This document shows positions 52,698 to 61,512 of a stretch of 64,000 nt of DNA, piece after piece (positions within the stretch are counted from its first letter, which is position 1; every line of letters begins with the position of its first letter). A program made the translations under genes and the position numbers. The notes under the pieces are model-generated. The model had not been told where the DNA came from. It worked only from the letters and a program-made list of their open reading frames with translations, and did not search any database. Where the stretch lies: NCBI GenBank assembly GCA_017512425.1, contig JAFWGI010000004.1, positions 62,001 to 126,000 on the forward strand, written 5' to 3'. Source of the DNA: Hyphomicrobium sp. (GTDB lineage Bacteria; Pseudomonadota; Alphaproteobacteria; Rhizobiales; Hyphomicrobiaceae).

Positions 52698-54728
52698 ATG
52701 ACCAAAGCAAAGACTGCGTCCGCCGGCGGCGGTGCTCCTGCGAAGACGGCCGCGAGCCTCAAAGATATGGCCAACGCGATCCGCGCGCTCTCGATGGACG
52801 CGGTGCAGGCGGCCAACTCGGGTCATCCCGGCATGCCGATGGGCATGGCCGACGTCGCAACCGTTTTGTTTACGGAAGCCTTGAACTTCGACGCGAGCGC
52901 GCCGCATTGGCCGAACCGCGACCGTTTCGTGCTCTCGGCCGGTCACGGTTCTATGTTGCTTTATTCGCTTCTCTATCTGACCGGCTATCCGGGCATGACG
53001 ATTGAAGAGATCAAGAATTTCCGTCAGCTCGGATCAAAGACCGCGGGCCATCCCGAGTACGGCCACGCCGACGGCATTGAGACGACGACGGGCCCGCTCG
53101 GCCAGGGCATCGCCAATGCGGTCGGGATGGCGCTCTCCGAGCAGTTGCTTGCAGCGCGCGTCGGCAAAGAGATTGCCGATCACCACACCTATGTCATCGC
53201 CGGCGACGGATGCCTGATGGAAGGCATCAGCCACGAAGCGATTTCGATGGCAGGCCACTTGAAGCTCGGCAAGCTGATCGTGTTCTGGGACGACAACTCG
53301 ATCTCGATCGATGGCGCGACGAGCCTGTCGGTCTCTGACGATCAGATCAAGCGCTTCCAGGCCTCCGGGTGGAACACGATCGCGATCGATGGACACGACA
53401 CGGCTCAAATTTCTGCGGCGATCAAAAAGGCCAAGGCCGATCCGTCGGCGCCGTGGCTGATCGCGTGCAAGACGATCATCGGCTTTGGTGCGCCCAACAA
53501 GCAGGGCACGAAGGATACGCACGGTTCGCCGCTCGGTCCCGACGAAATCAAGGCGACGCGCGAGAACATCGGCTGGCCGTACCCGGCATTTGAAGTCCCG
53601 GCAGATGTGCTCGATGCCTGGCGTGCCGCCGGCAGCCGCGGTGCGACGACGCGCGCCGCTTGGGAAAAGACCTTCTCGAAGGCCGATGCCGCGGCGAAGG
53701 CACTGATCGATGGCCGCGATGCGAAGGCGGCGTCCGCTGCGGCGATTGCGGACGCTAAGGCTGCATTCGCGGCTGATACGACGAAGCGCGCGTCGCGCGT
53801 GTGGTCGCAATTGACGCTCGAAAAGCTCGTGCCCGCAATGCCTGAACTGCTCGGCGGCTCGGCCGACCTGACGCCGTCGAACGGCACGCGCACCAAGCAT
53901 CATACATCGATTGCGCCGGGCCAGTTCGGTGCGAACTACATGCATTACGGCGTGCGCGAGCACGCGATGGCGGCTGCCATGAACGGGATCGCGCTGCACG
54001 GCGCGTTCATTCCGTACGGCGCGACGTTTCTTGTCTTCACTGACTACTGCCGTCCGTCGATCCGTCTGTCGGCGCTGATGCAGAAGCGCGTGATCTACGT
54101 CATGACGCACGACTCGATTGGTGTCGGCGAAGACGGCCCGACGCATCAGCCGGTCGAGCACGTCGCGGCATTGCGCGCGATGCCGAATGTGCAGGTGTTC
54201 CGCCCCGGCGATGCTATGGAGACGGCGGAGTGCTGGCAGATCGCGCTTGCGACCGAGACTGCACCGTCAGTTCTCGCACTGACACGCGACGCGGTGCCGA
54301 CGGTTCTGCGTGCGCGCAGCGGTGATGAAAATCTGTCAGCCAAGGGCGCATACATCGTCAGCGGTGGCGATAAGCGTGACGTCACGTTGCTCGCAACCGG
54401 ATCGGAAGTCGCCGTGGCCGTCGATGCGGCCGCCGAGCTTGCGAAGGACGGCATCGCGGCGGCTGTCGTTTCGATGCCGTCGTTCGAACTGTTCCGCCAG
54501 CAGCCGGACGCCTATCGCAACGAGGTGCTTGGATCCGCGCCGAGGGTTGCGATCGAAGCCGGTGTCGAACAGTCATGGCACGAATGGCTACGGCATTCCG
54601 ATAAGTTCATCGGCATGCATTCGTTCGGCGCGTCGGCGCCGGCGAAAAAATTGTTCGAACACTTCGGCATCACGGCCGCGAAGACCGCGGCAGCGGCGCG
54701 CGACGTGATCAAGGCTGCGAAGGCATAA
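52698..54728 (+). CDS. tkt: Transketolase
   Basis: 676 residues. Thiamine-diphosphate enzyme moving two-carbon units between sugar phosphates. Conserved ANSGHPGMPMGMADVA, GPLGQGIANAVGMAL, the ThDP/Mg motif VIAGDGCLMEGISHEA, then HDSIGVGEDGPTHQPVEH in the pyrimidine domain. It is followed at 42 nt by pgk. Many Alphaproteobacteria keep gap between tkt and pgk; it is missing here. Confidence 0.98.
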   Translation: MTKAKTASAGGGAPAKTAASLKDMANAIRALSMDAVQAANSGHPGMPMGMADVATVLFTEALNFDASAPHWPNRDRFVLSAGHGSMLLYSLLYLTGYPGMTIEEIKNFRQLGSKTAGHPEYGHADGIETTTGPLGQGIANAVGMALSEQLLAARVGKEIADHHTYVIAGDGCLMEGISHEAISMAGHLKLGKLIVFWDDNSISIDGATSLSVSDDQIKRFQASGWNTIAIDGHDTAQISAAIKKAKADPSAPWLIACKTIIGFGAPNKQGTKDTHGSPLGPDEIKATRENIGWPYPAFEVPADVLDAWRAAGSRGATTRAAWEKTFSKADAAAKALIDGRDAKAASAAAIADAKAAFAADTTKRASRVWSQLTLEKLVPAMPELLGGSADLTPSNGTRTKHHTSIAPGQFGANYMHYGVREHAMAAAMNGIALHGAFIPYGATFLVFTDYCRPSIRLSALMQKRVIYVMTHDSIGVGEDGPTHQPVEHVAALRAMPNVQVFRPGDAMETAECWQIALATETAPSVLALTRDAVPTVLRARSGDENLSAKGAYIVSGGDKRDVTLLATGSEVAVAVDAAAELAKDGIAAAVVSMPSFELFRQQPDAYRNEVLGSAPRVAIEAGVEQSWHEWLRHSDKFIGMHSFGASAPAKKLFEHFGITAAKTAAAARDVIKAAKA

Positions 54729-54770
54729 GCAGCAGCGGTATAGACTTCACTTAAAGAGCATGGACGGCAT

Positions 54771-55970
54771 ATGAATCTCGATCGCCTGAAGACGACGGCC
54801 GGACTTGATGTGGCGGGCAAGCGCGTGCTCGTGCGCGCCGACCTCAACGTGCCGGTGCGCGACGGCAAGGTGACGGACGCGACGCGGCTTGAGCGCCTCG
54901 TGCCTGGCCTCAACGATCTCGCCTCGCGCGGCGCCAAGGTTATTGTGATTTCGCATTTCGGGCGTCCGAAAGGCGGGCCGTCCGATGAGTTCTCGTTGAA
55001 GCCGGTTGCCGATCAGTTCAGCACCTTGCTGGGTAAGCCGGTGGCGTTCGCAAGCGATTGCATCGGTGAAAAAGCCAGTGCGACCGTATCCGCGATGAAC
55101 AACGGCGACATCGCAGTGCTCGAAAATCTGCGCTTCCATAAAGGCGAAGAGAAAAACGATTCCGCGTTCGCCGCCGAACTCGCGAAGCTCGGCGACATTT
55201 TCGTCGGCGACGCGTTTTCCTGTGCGCACCGGGCGCATGCCTCAACCGAAGGGCTGACGCATCGCTTGCCGTCGTATGCCGGCCCGCTGTTGATGGAAGA
55301 GATCAACGCGCTGCGCAAAGCGCTCGAAGTTCCGCAGCGCCCGACGGCGGCCGTCGTCGGCGGCGCAAAGGTCTCGACCAAAATTCCAGTGCTGACCAAC
55401 CTTGTTGCCAAAGTCGACAAGTTGATCATCGGCGGCGGCATGGCGAACACGTTCCTGCAAGCGATGGGCGTCAACGTCGGCAAGTCGCTGTCGGAGCCGG
55501 AGTTCCACGCGACGGCGCATGAGATCATGGCGGCTGCGAAGGCCAAAGGCTGCGAGATCGTGCTGCCGGTCGATGCGGTGATCGCGCGCGAGTTCAAAGA
55601 GGGTGCCGCCAACGAGGTGGTGGCGCTCGACAAGGTGCCGAGCGACGGGATGATCCTCGACGTCGGTCCGGCATCCGTCGCACACGTCGCAAAGGTGCTC
55701 GAAGGTTGCCGCACGCTGCTCTGGAATGGACCGATGGGCGCGTTCGAAATTGCGCCATTTGGCACCGGTACGTTCGCGCTCGCCAAACAGGCGGCGGAGT
55801 TGACGAAGGCGGGCAAGCTCGTCTCTGTCGCGGGGTGTGGTGATACGGTTGCGGCCCTCAACGCTGCCGGCGTGACGGACGATTTCACTTACGTTTCGAC
55901 GGCAGGCGGCGCGTTCCTCGAGTGGCTTGAAGGCCAGGAATTGCCCGGCGTCGCTGCGCTGACGCGCTAA
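54771..55970 (+). CDS. pgk: Phosphoglycerate kinase
   Basis: 399 residues. Conserved KRVLVRADLNVPV, VIVISHFGRPKGGPSDE, AHRAHASTEGL and the nucleotide loop near LVSVAGCGDTVAALNAAG. Transfers phosphate between 1,3-bisphosphoglycerate and ADP in glycolysis or gluconeogenesis. The ATG at 54771 suits the family N-terminus. Probably co-transcribed with tkt. Confidence 0.98.
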   Translation: MNLDRLKTTAGLDVAGKRVLVRADLNVPVRDGKVTDATRLERLVPGLNDLASRGAKVIVISHFGRPKGGPSDEFSLKPVADQFSTLLGKPVAFASDCIGEKASATVSAMNNGDIAVLENLRFHKGEEKNDSAFAAELAKLGDIFVGDAFSCAHRAHASTEGLTHRLPSYAGPLLMEEINALRKALEVPQRPTAAVVGGAKVSTKIPVLTNLVAKVDKLIIGGGMANTFLQAMGVNVGKSLSEPEFHATAHEIMAAAKAKGCEIVLPVDAVIAREFKEGAANEVVALDKVPSDGMILDVGPASVAHVAKVLEGCRTLLWNGPMGAFEIAPFGTGTFALAKQAAELTKAGKLVSVAGCGDTVAALNAAGVTDDFTYVSTAGGAFLEWLEGQELPGVAALTR

Positions 55971-55997
55971 AGCACTGACAAGGAGATTGACGTCGCG

Positions 55998-56795
55998 ATG
56001 TTTGCCGATCTCCACATCTATGCCGGTGTCGCGCTTGCAGGCCTCGTCAGTTTTTTGTCGCCGTGCGTGCTGCCGCTCGTTCCGCCATATCTCGGCTACA
56101 TCGGCGGCACGACGTTCGATCAACTGACCGGCGAAGACAAAATCGATCGCGAGGTTTGGCGGCGCGTCGTTATTTCGGCCGTCGTCTTCGTGCTCGGATT
56201 TACAACGGTCTTCGTGGGCCTAGGTGCGACGGCAAGCTCGCTCGGCCAGATCATGCAGTCGTACCGCGCGGAACTCGGCACGATCGCGGGCGCTATCATC
56301 ATTCTGTTCGGATTGCACTTCCTCGGGCTTCTGCGGATTCCGCTGCTGTACAAGGAAGCGCGTTTCGAACACGGCAACACGAACGCGAGCTTGGTCGGTG
56401 CCTATGTCATGGGCCTTGCGTTCGCGTTCGGATGGACGCCGTGCATCGGGCCGATCCTCGCAACAGTCCTGACTCTCGCCGCGCAGGAGAACAGCCTTGG
56501 CGCAGGCGTTTCGATGCTGTTCGTTTATTCGCTCGGCCTCGGCATTCCATTCATCTTGGCGGCGGTTGCCATCCGGCCGTTTCTCGGATTCATGTCGCGC
56601 TTCAAGAAGCATTTCGGCACGCTCGAAAAAATCATGGGCCTGTTGCTGGTGCTGACGGGATTGCTATTCCTGTTCGGCGCGCAGAACTGGCTCGGCCAAT
56701 GGATGCTTGAGACTTTTCCGGGGCTCGCGAGCATCGAGGCGTGGTTGACGCCTGACAGCCTGAAGACAGATATTCTGAATAAAGGCGGCGGCTGA
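55998..56795 (+). CDS. ccdA: CcdA-family thiol-disulfide interchange membrane protein
   Basis: 265 residues with six hydrophobic helices. The reactive cysteines are in LVSFLSPCVLPLVPPYLGYI (helix 1) and FGWTPCIGPILATVL (helix 4), the CcdA/DsbD-beta hallmark. Passes electrons from cytoplasmic thioredoxin to periplasmic cytochrome c maturation or envelope thiol proteins. In a line after pgk (27 nt) with GGAGATTGACGTCGCG at the start. Confidence 0.95.
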   Translation: MFADLHIYAGVALAGLVSFLSPCVLPLVPPYLGYIGGTTFDQLTGEDKIDREVWRRVVISAVVFVLGFTTVFVGLGATASSLGQIMQSYRAELGTIAGAIIILFGLHFLGLLRIPLLYKEARFEHGNTNASLVGAYVMGLAFAFGWTPCIGPILATVLTLAAQENSLGAGVSMLFVYSLGLGIPFILAAVAIRPFLGFMSRFKKHFGTLEKIMGLLLVLTGLLFLFGAQNWLGQWMLETFPGLASIEAWLTPDSLKTDILNKGGG

Positions 56796-56832
56796 CGCGG
56801 TTTTCTGCGCGCGACGCGCTTTCGAGGACGAC

Positions 56833-57660
56833 ATGTCTCTGACGCCGCCCATCGCGCTGACGATCGCCGGTTCCGATCCTTCTGGCGGTGCCGGCATTCA
56901 AGCCGATCTCAAAACCTTCACAGCGCTCGGCGTCTATGGCGCGAGCGTCATTACCGCGCTGACGGCCCAGAACACGCGCGGCGTAACAGGCGTCATGAAA
57001 GTGCCTGCCGATTTCATCGCGGCGCAGTTTGATGCTGTCACATCCGACCTTGCAATTGGTGCGATCAAAACCGGAATGCTTGCGGATACAGAGACGGTCG
57101 CGAGTGTCAGCACACTGTTGTCGCGCTTGCGCGGCATACCGATTGTCGTCGATCCCGTGATGGTCGCAACAAGCGGCGATCGCTTGCTCGATGAGAATGC
57201 CGTCGCGGCGGTACGCGAGCGTCTCATTCCGCTGGCATCGCTGATCACGCCGAACCTGCCGGAAGCCGCAGCATTGCTCTCGACCGAAGTCGCACGGTCG
57301 GATGCGGAGCTGACCGAGCAAGCCGAGGCGCTGCTGCAACTTGGATGCGCGGCTGTCTTGATCAAAGGTGGTCACGGCTGCGGCGACGAAGCTGTCGATC
57401 TTCTCGTGACGGCCTCAGGTGATTGCCTGCGTCTCAGTGCGCCGCGCATCGCGAAGCGCAATACGCATGGCACCGGCTGTACGCTCGCGGCTGCGATCGC
57501 AGCGAACCTCGCCTCGGGCCGCGCGCTGACGGACAGCGTCCAGACCGCCAAGGCATTCGTCTGGTCTGCGATCAATTCCGCTGCAACGCAACAAATTGGC
57601 GGCGGCAACGGGCCTGTGGATCATCTGTTTTCTATTCGCAATCCGCCGCTTGAGTCATGA
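56833..57660 (+). CDS. thiD: Hydroxymethylpyrimidine/phosphomethylpyrimidine kinase
   Basis: 275 residues. Ribokinase-like fold: PIALTIAGSDPSGGAGIQAD at the N-terminus (substrate glycines), GVITALTAQN-type VITALTAQNTRGVTGV, VVDPVMVATSGDRLL and the anion-hole RNTHGTGCTLAAAIA. Phosphorylates HMP and HMP-P for thiamine synthesis, which suits its position downstream of the ThDP enzyme transketolase. 37 nt after ccdA. Confidence 0.97.
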   Translation: MSLTPPIALTIAGSDPSGGAGIQADLKTFTALGVYGASVITALTAQNTRGVTGVMKVPADFIAAQFDAVTSDLAIGAIKTGMLADTETVASVSTLLSRLRGIPIVVDPVMVATSGDRLLDENAVAAVRERLIPLASLITPNLPEAAALLSTEVARSDAELTEQAEALLQLGCAAVLIKGGHGCGDEAVDLLVTASGDCLRLSAPRIAKRNTHGTGCTLAAAIAANLASGRALTDSVQTAKAFVWSAINSAATQQIGGGNGPVDHLFSIRNPPLES

Positions 57661-57699
57661 AGCCGGCTAATTCGCAAGCGCACAGTCATCGACTGTTGC

Positions 57700-57906
57700 G
57701 GCCCGGCATCGTCCGATGATCATTGCCTAAAGCCACCGTCGTCGGACTTGCATCGGCCAAACGTCTGCGGCAACGTCCGCTCGTTATTTTGCGGTTGAGC
57801 GCATCGCCGACCGCATGTTCTCCGGGGGGAGCGCCAAGTTCGTTTCGAGTGACTTGAAACTGAGCTTGGCAAAAAACCGGTCCGCACTGCGCGGGCCGGT
57901 TTTTTT
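57700..57906 (+). ncRNA. Candidate structured RNA or long 3' leader with terminator
   Basis: Three stems in series: CTCC-GGGG-GGAG (57820-57831); GCCAAG ... CTTGGC (about 57833-57870) enclosing GTTTC ... GAAAC; and the terminator at 57871. It lies 160-240 nt beyond thiD, too far for a simple gene end. The 5' boundary is arbitrary. No known RNA family is recognised; it could equally be the thiD 3' UTR. Confidence 0.3.
57871..57906 (+). terminator. Strong Rho-independent terminator
   Basis: AAAAAACCGGTCCGC, short loop, GCGGGCCGGTTTTTTT. The T run is seven bases and the matching A run also makes it usable in reverse. Confidence 0.93.
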
Positions 57907-58060
57907 GTTGCGCATACGGCACAGGCGGCACGCTTTCCGTGCATCGTGACAGTTTTGCGGGCGCTCTAAGGTTGAGCTTGGCGCCAAGATGCGACTTAAT
58001 GGTCAACGGCGAATGAAACTATTGCCAGCGGCAAAAAACTGGCGCGGACGGGGGCGAATC

Positions 58061-59371
58061 ATGGTGAAGGCGTTGCGCGCACGGCAAATTTCTACAGGCT
58101 GCGCATTGAAGATCGGCGTTGCTGCGGCGGCCGTTATGCTATCGGCAGGCACTGCCTTTGCAGGTGCGTTCGCACCTCGCGAGCAGTCGGTCGTGTTCCA
58201 AGGCACCTCGTTCGCCGGTTCGGCGGCCGGTGGGGTTCTGTCCTCAATGTTCTGGAACCCGGCAGCACTTGGACAGTTCGATGGCGTAAATAGCGAATCG
58301 GCATACTCACTCATCTTGCCGGACACAGAAATCACAACGACGCCGAGCGCGCTGTTTGGATCCGGATCAAGCCGCAGCAGCGGCGACATCGGCGATACGG
58401 CTGTCCTGCCGGCAAGTTATTTTAGCTATCAATTGAATGATAAGCTTGTCTTCGGGATGGGCGTCAACGCTCCTTTCGGTCTCACGACCGATGGCAACTA
58501 TAGCTGGGACGGTGCGCGCCTCGCGCGCGAATCCAAGATCACGACCTATAACTTTACACCGACATTGGCATATCGAGTTGCCCCTGGCGTGATTATCGGC
58601 GCTGGCGTACAAGTCCAATACATTGATGCGCAGTTGCGGGCGGCTGCAAATTCCGCATTCGGGCCGACCTCGGCTATTAAGGGCGATGACTGGGGATTTG
58701 GATTTACGGCCGGCATTCTACTCTCGCCGACGGATGGAACGTCCATTGGTCTGGGCATTCGCTCTAAGCTCGATCAAAATTTGGAAGGTACGTTTCATGT
58801 TGCTGGTGCGTTAACTCCTCGCCCAATCAGTGCGGACATAACACTGCCTGAAATCGTGACGCTATCCCTGCGTCAGGATATTGCGCCAGCTTGGACATTG
58901 CTCGGAACCGTTGAGTGGACCAACTGGAGCCGGTTGCCGGAGTTGCTCGTCACATGCGACAACGCAATCCCTGGCCTTTGCGGTGCTGGTGGCCCGCTCG
59001 GTGGCGCGCCGCTGTCTTTGAATTGGGAAGATGGCTGGTTCTTCTCGGCAGGTGTCGAGCATGCCTATAGCGATAAGTTGACATTGCGTGCCGGCGCTGC
59101 TTACGAAAAGTCTCCGATCCAGTCTGCAGAGGGCCGTACTCTTCGCCTTCCGGATTCCGATCGCGTGTGGGCGTCGATCGGCGCATCATACAAATATAGC
59201 GAGTGGACGACATTGGATGTCGCCTACTCGCATCTTTTCGTCGAAGACGCGAGAACAGTTCAGGATCTCGGGCCTGCGACAGGCGTGTACAGGGGCGAGG
59301 TCGAAAGCAGCGCCGACATCATCTCGGTCGGCGTGCGGTCGAAGCTGGATTGGCTTCTGAGCGGCAACTAA
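58061..59371 (+). CDS. OmpP1/FadL-family outer-membrane transport protein
   Basis: 436 residues from the ATG at 58061; upstream in-frame ATGs (57989, 58013) would give a poor signal peptide. Signal peptide about 1-34 (IGVAAAAVMLSAGTAFAGA). The mature N-terminus APREQSVVFQGTSFAGSAAG follows the FadL hatch pattern, with SSMFWNPAALGQF after it. A beta-barrel with YFSYQLNDKLVFGMGVNAPF, TPTLAYRVAPGVIIGAGVQV and TLDVAYSHLFVEDAR comes next. Such barrels pass long-chain fatty acids or other hydrophobic compounds. Own terminator. Confidence 0.93.
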   Translation: MVKALRARQISTGCALKIGVAAAAVMLSAGTAFAGAFAPREQSVVFQGTSFAGSAAGGVLSSMFWNPAALGQFDGVNSESAYSLILPDTEITTTPSALFGSGSSRSSGDIGDTAVLPASYFSYQLNDKLVFGMGVNAPFGLTTDGNYSWDGARLARESKITTYNFTPTLAYRVAPGVIIGAGVQVQYIDAQLRAAANSAFGPTSAIKGDDWGFGFTAGILLSPTDGTSIGLGIRSKLDQNLEGTFHVAGALTPRPISADITLPEIVTLSLRQDIAPAWTLLGTVEWTNWSRLPELLVTCDNAIPGLCGAGGPLGGAPLSLNWEDGWFFSAGVEHAYSDKLTLRAGAAYEKSPIQSAEGRTLRLPDSDRVWASIGASYKYSEWTTLDVAYSHLFVEDARTVQDLGPATGVYRGEVESSADIISVGVRSKLDWLLSGN

Positions 59372-59398
59372 TTTCTCCGTACCGCGCAAACGTTTTTA

Positions 59399-59434
59399 AA
59401 CGGGCCGGACTTGATGTCCGGCCCGTTCATTTTG
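59399..59434 (+). terminator. Terminator of the FadL-like gene
   Basis: AACGGGCCGGAC, TTGAT loop, GTCCGGCCCGTT, then CATTTT, 27 nt after the stop. Confidence 0.92.
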
Positions 59435-59455
59435 GGCGCTTCCAATCGCCCCCAA

Positions 59456-59485
59456 CGAAAAAGCCGGCCACGACGGGCCGGCTTT
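59456..59485 (-). terminator. Terminator for the minus-strand gene at 59553-60110
   Basis: AAAGCCGGCC, six-base loop, GGCCGGCTTT on the minus strand, followed by TTCG after a T5 run. Together with the preceding hairpin it separates two convergent genes. Confidence 0.8.
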
Positions 59486-59552
59486 CTGTATTTGGCGAGG
59501 GATTTGCGACTGCGGGCAGAATGCGATTTGAGCGGGACGGGAAAATGAAATC

Positions 59553-60110
59553 CTATGCGGTTGCGGGATCGATCTGTAGTTCGTGGACGACGGTTTCGAG
59601 GATCGCTTCAAGACGGCTTGCGGCGGTGTCGATGGCCTGTGCCGTCTGCAGCGCCCTTTCCGAATCGACAGCCTGCGTCTGGCTCATTGCGTAGAGCTTG
59701 CCGGCGTTGCGGGCGATCGTTTCGCAGCCCTTCGGGTCGAAGGGATTGGCCTGCAGAGACCATGCGATGTCATGAATTTCTTCGGCGGCTTTCAACATGA
59801 CCTGCTGTGGCGGCGCACTGCCGTCGCGTCCAACCGTCGGCCGTGCCAGCAGCGCAGCACGCGTCTCGGCGAGATGCTGCTTCAATGTTTCGATTTCGCC
59901 CTTGAGCTGGCCGAGAAGGGCAGGCGGCTGCCTGATCGACGTCTGCAAGCGGCCGATCGCGTCTTCGAGCAGCGCGCTGTCCAGGCGCCGGGCGCGGCGG
60001 CCGTGCTCGGCCAGGAACCAGCGACCGCGCGCCGATTCGAGCAGGGCCGATTCAATCGCCCTGTATTCGGCTTCGCTGTTCTCGGCGGTGGCAGGTGATA
60101 GCCGCTGCAT
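59553..60110 (-). CDS. Helical protein of unknown function (conserved in Hyphomicrobiales by resemblance)
   Basis: 185 residues, predicted almost wholly alpha-helical: YRAIESALLESARGRWFLAE, HGRRARRLDSALLEDAIGRL, LLGQLKGEIETLKQHLAETR and MLKAAEEIHDIAWSLQANPF. No signal peptide or membrane segment. The RGRWFLAEHGRRAR element is familiar from uncharacterised rhizobial proteins with loose similarity to CheZ-like helical proteins. Its function is not known to me. Confidence 0.75.
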   Translation of the reverse strand: MQRLSPATAENSEAEYRAIESALLESARGRWFLAEHGRRARRLDSALLEDAIGRLQTSIRQPPALLGQLKGEIETLKQHLAETRAALLARPTVGRDGSAPPQQVMLKAAEEIHDIAWSLQANPFDPKGCETIARNAGKLYAMSQTQAVDSERALQTAQAIDTAASRLEAILETVVHELQIDPATA

Positions 60111-60285
60111 TTCCGACCCAATTTTCCACAGATTTCTCTACGCATACGCGATTCGACAGCCTTTCCACTAAGCCTTGTTGCCGATTGGACAATATGAAAG
60201 TCGCCGGGTGAGTCTTTCGGGTATCGCTCGAATTGCGGTTCTCCGGATATGCAAGCCGCGTAGCAGATACAAAGGTTTAGACGGC

Positions 60286-61512
60286 ATGGACGCGTCGCGT
60301 CGGGCACGGTCTTTTGGCATCCGCATCGCGCTGTTTTACGCCGCGTTGTTCGTCGTCTACGGCATGCACGTGCCCTATATGCCGGTCTGGCTGGAAGGGC
60401 GCGGGTTGACGGCCGCCGAGATCAGCACGGTGATGGCGGCGCCCTTTTTCCTCCGCCTGTTCATTACCCCGGGCGTCGCTCTTGTGGCCGACCGGACCGG
60501 GCGGCATCGCGTGCTGCTGATCGCGCTCGCTTGGGCGAGCCTCGCCGTCGTCCTGGCGTTGAGCCAGATGCAGGGTTTCTGGCCGATCCTGCTGCTGACC
60601 GTGCCGTTGATCGTCACGTTCACGACCATCATGCCGTTGACCGAGACGGTCGCGGTCTCAGGCGTACGCCACGCCGGTCTCGACTACGGCCGTATGCGGC
60701 TCTGGGGGTCGCTGACGTTTGTCGTCGCCAGTTTCGCCGGTGGGTTTTCTGTTGCGCGCTGGGGGAGCAGTGCCGGCATCTGGCTGATCGCCATCGGCTG
60801 CGCGCTGACTGTGCTGGCGGCCCACCTTATGCCGCGCGAAGCGCTGAAATCCGACGACGTCGCTGCCAGCACGACGCCGTGGTGGAAGGCCGAAGAACTC
60901 GTGATGCTGTTGCGGCAACCGGCGTTCCTCGCGTTTCTCCTGGCTGCCGGCGGCATACAGGCGGCTCATGCAACCTTTCTGACATTCGCAACGCTGATCT
61001 GGCAGAAGCAGGGGCTCAGCGGCGGATGGATCGGCGGCCTGTGGGCAATCGGCGTCTTCGCCGAGATCATCGTGTTCGCCGTATCGGGCTGGCTGGTCGA
61101 GAGGTTCGGTGCGGTCGCGTTGCTCATCTGCGGCGCGGCGCTTTCCGTGGTGCGCTGGGTCGCGATGGCATTCGATCCGGGATTGACGGCGCTCATTCCG
61201 CTGCAAATCCTGCACGGCGTCACCTACGGTGCGTCGCACATAGGCGCCATACATTTCATCGGCAAGGCGATCCCGCTGCGGGCAACTGGCAGCGCGCAGG
61301 CGCTGTACGCAACCGTGGCAGCGGGCGTTGCGATGGGCTTTGCAACAATTGTCGCCGGTTGGCTTTACGCGCGCTACGGCGGCGGGTCGTATGCGGCGAT
61401 GGCGGTCATCGCGGTCGTCGCGCTCGCGGCATCGTTGCGTCTCAACGCGCTGTGGTCCGGCCGCGAGTTGTCAGAACCTAGCCCCATAGCGCCGGTGACG
61501 GCGGGGCGATAA
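60286..61512 (+). CDS. Major facilitator superfamily transporter (HcaT/MFS_1-like)
   Basis: 408 residues from the ATG at 60286; upstream frame to 60175 rejected. Twelve hydrophobic helices: FGIRIALFYAALFVVYGMHV at the start, the MFS loop motif VALVADRTGRHRVLLIA between helices 2 and 3, and DYGRMRLWGSLTFVVASFAG in the fifth. This is the branch containing the 3-phenylpropionate transporter HcaT; substrate unknown. Its 3' end overlaps the convergent dipeptide epimerase by 35 nt. Confidence 0.92.
   Translation: MDASRRARSFGIRIALFYAALFVVYGMHVPYMPVWLEGRGLTAAEISTVMAAPFFLRLFITPGVALVADRTGRHRVLLIALAWASLAVVLALSQMQGFWPILLLTVPLIVTFTTIMPLTETVAVSGVRHAGLDYGRMRLWGSLTFVVASFAGGFSVARWGSSAGIWLIAIGCALTVLAAHLMPREALKSDDVAASTTPWWKAEELVMLLRQPAFLAFLLAAGGIQAAHATFLTFATLIWQKQGLSGGWIGGLWAIGVFAEIIVFAVSGWLVERFGAVALLICGAALSVVRWVAMAFDPGLTALIPLQILHGVTYGASHIGAIHFIGKAIPLRATGSAQALYATVAAGVAMGFATIVAGWLYARYGGGSYAAMAVIAVVALAASLRLNALWSGRELSEPSPIAPVTAGR

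Larger units (their letters stand above)
57661..58060. other. 400-nt interval between thiD and the FadL-like porin
   Basis: No protein gene is supported. Positions 57820-57906 carry three consecutive hairpins ending in a terminator, described as a candidate RNA. The rest (57907-58060) contains the promoter and a few possible upstream starts for the porin; TTGAGCTTGGC occurs at 57973, repeating part of the hairpin sequence near 57861. Confidence 0.4.

Noticed and set aside
53034..54161. 375-codon minus-strand frame over transketolase
   Set aside because: Antisense shadow; the sense strand encodes a full-length, well-conserved enzyme.
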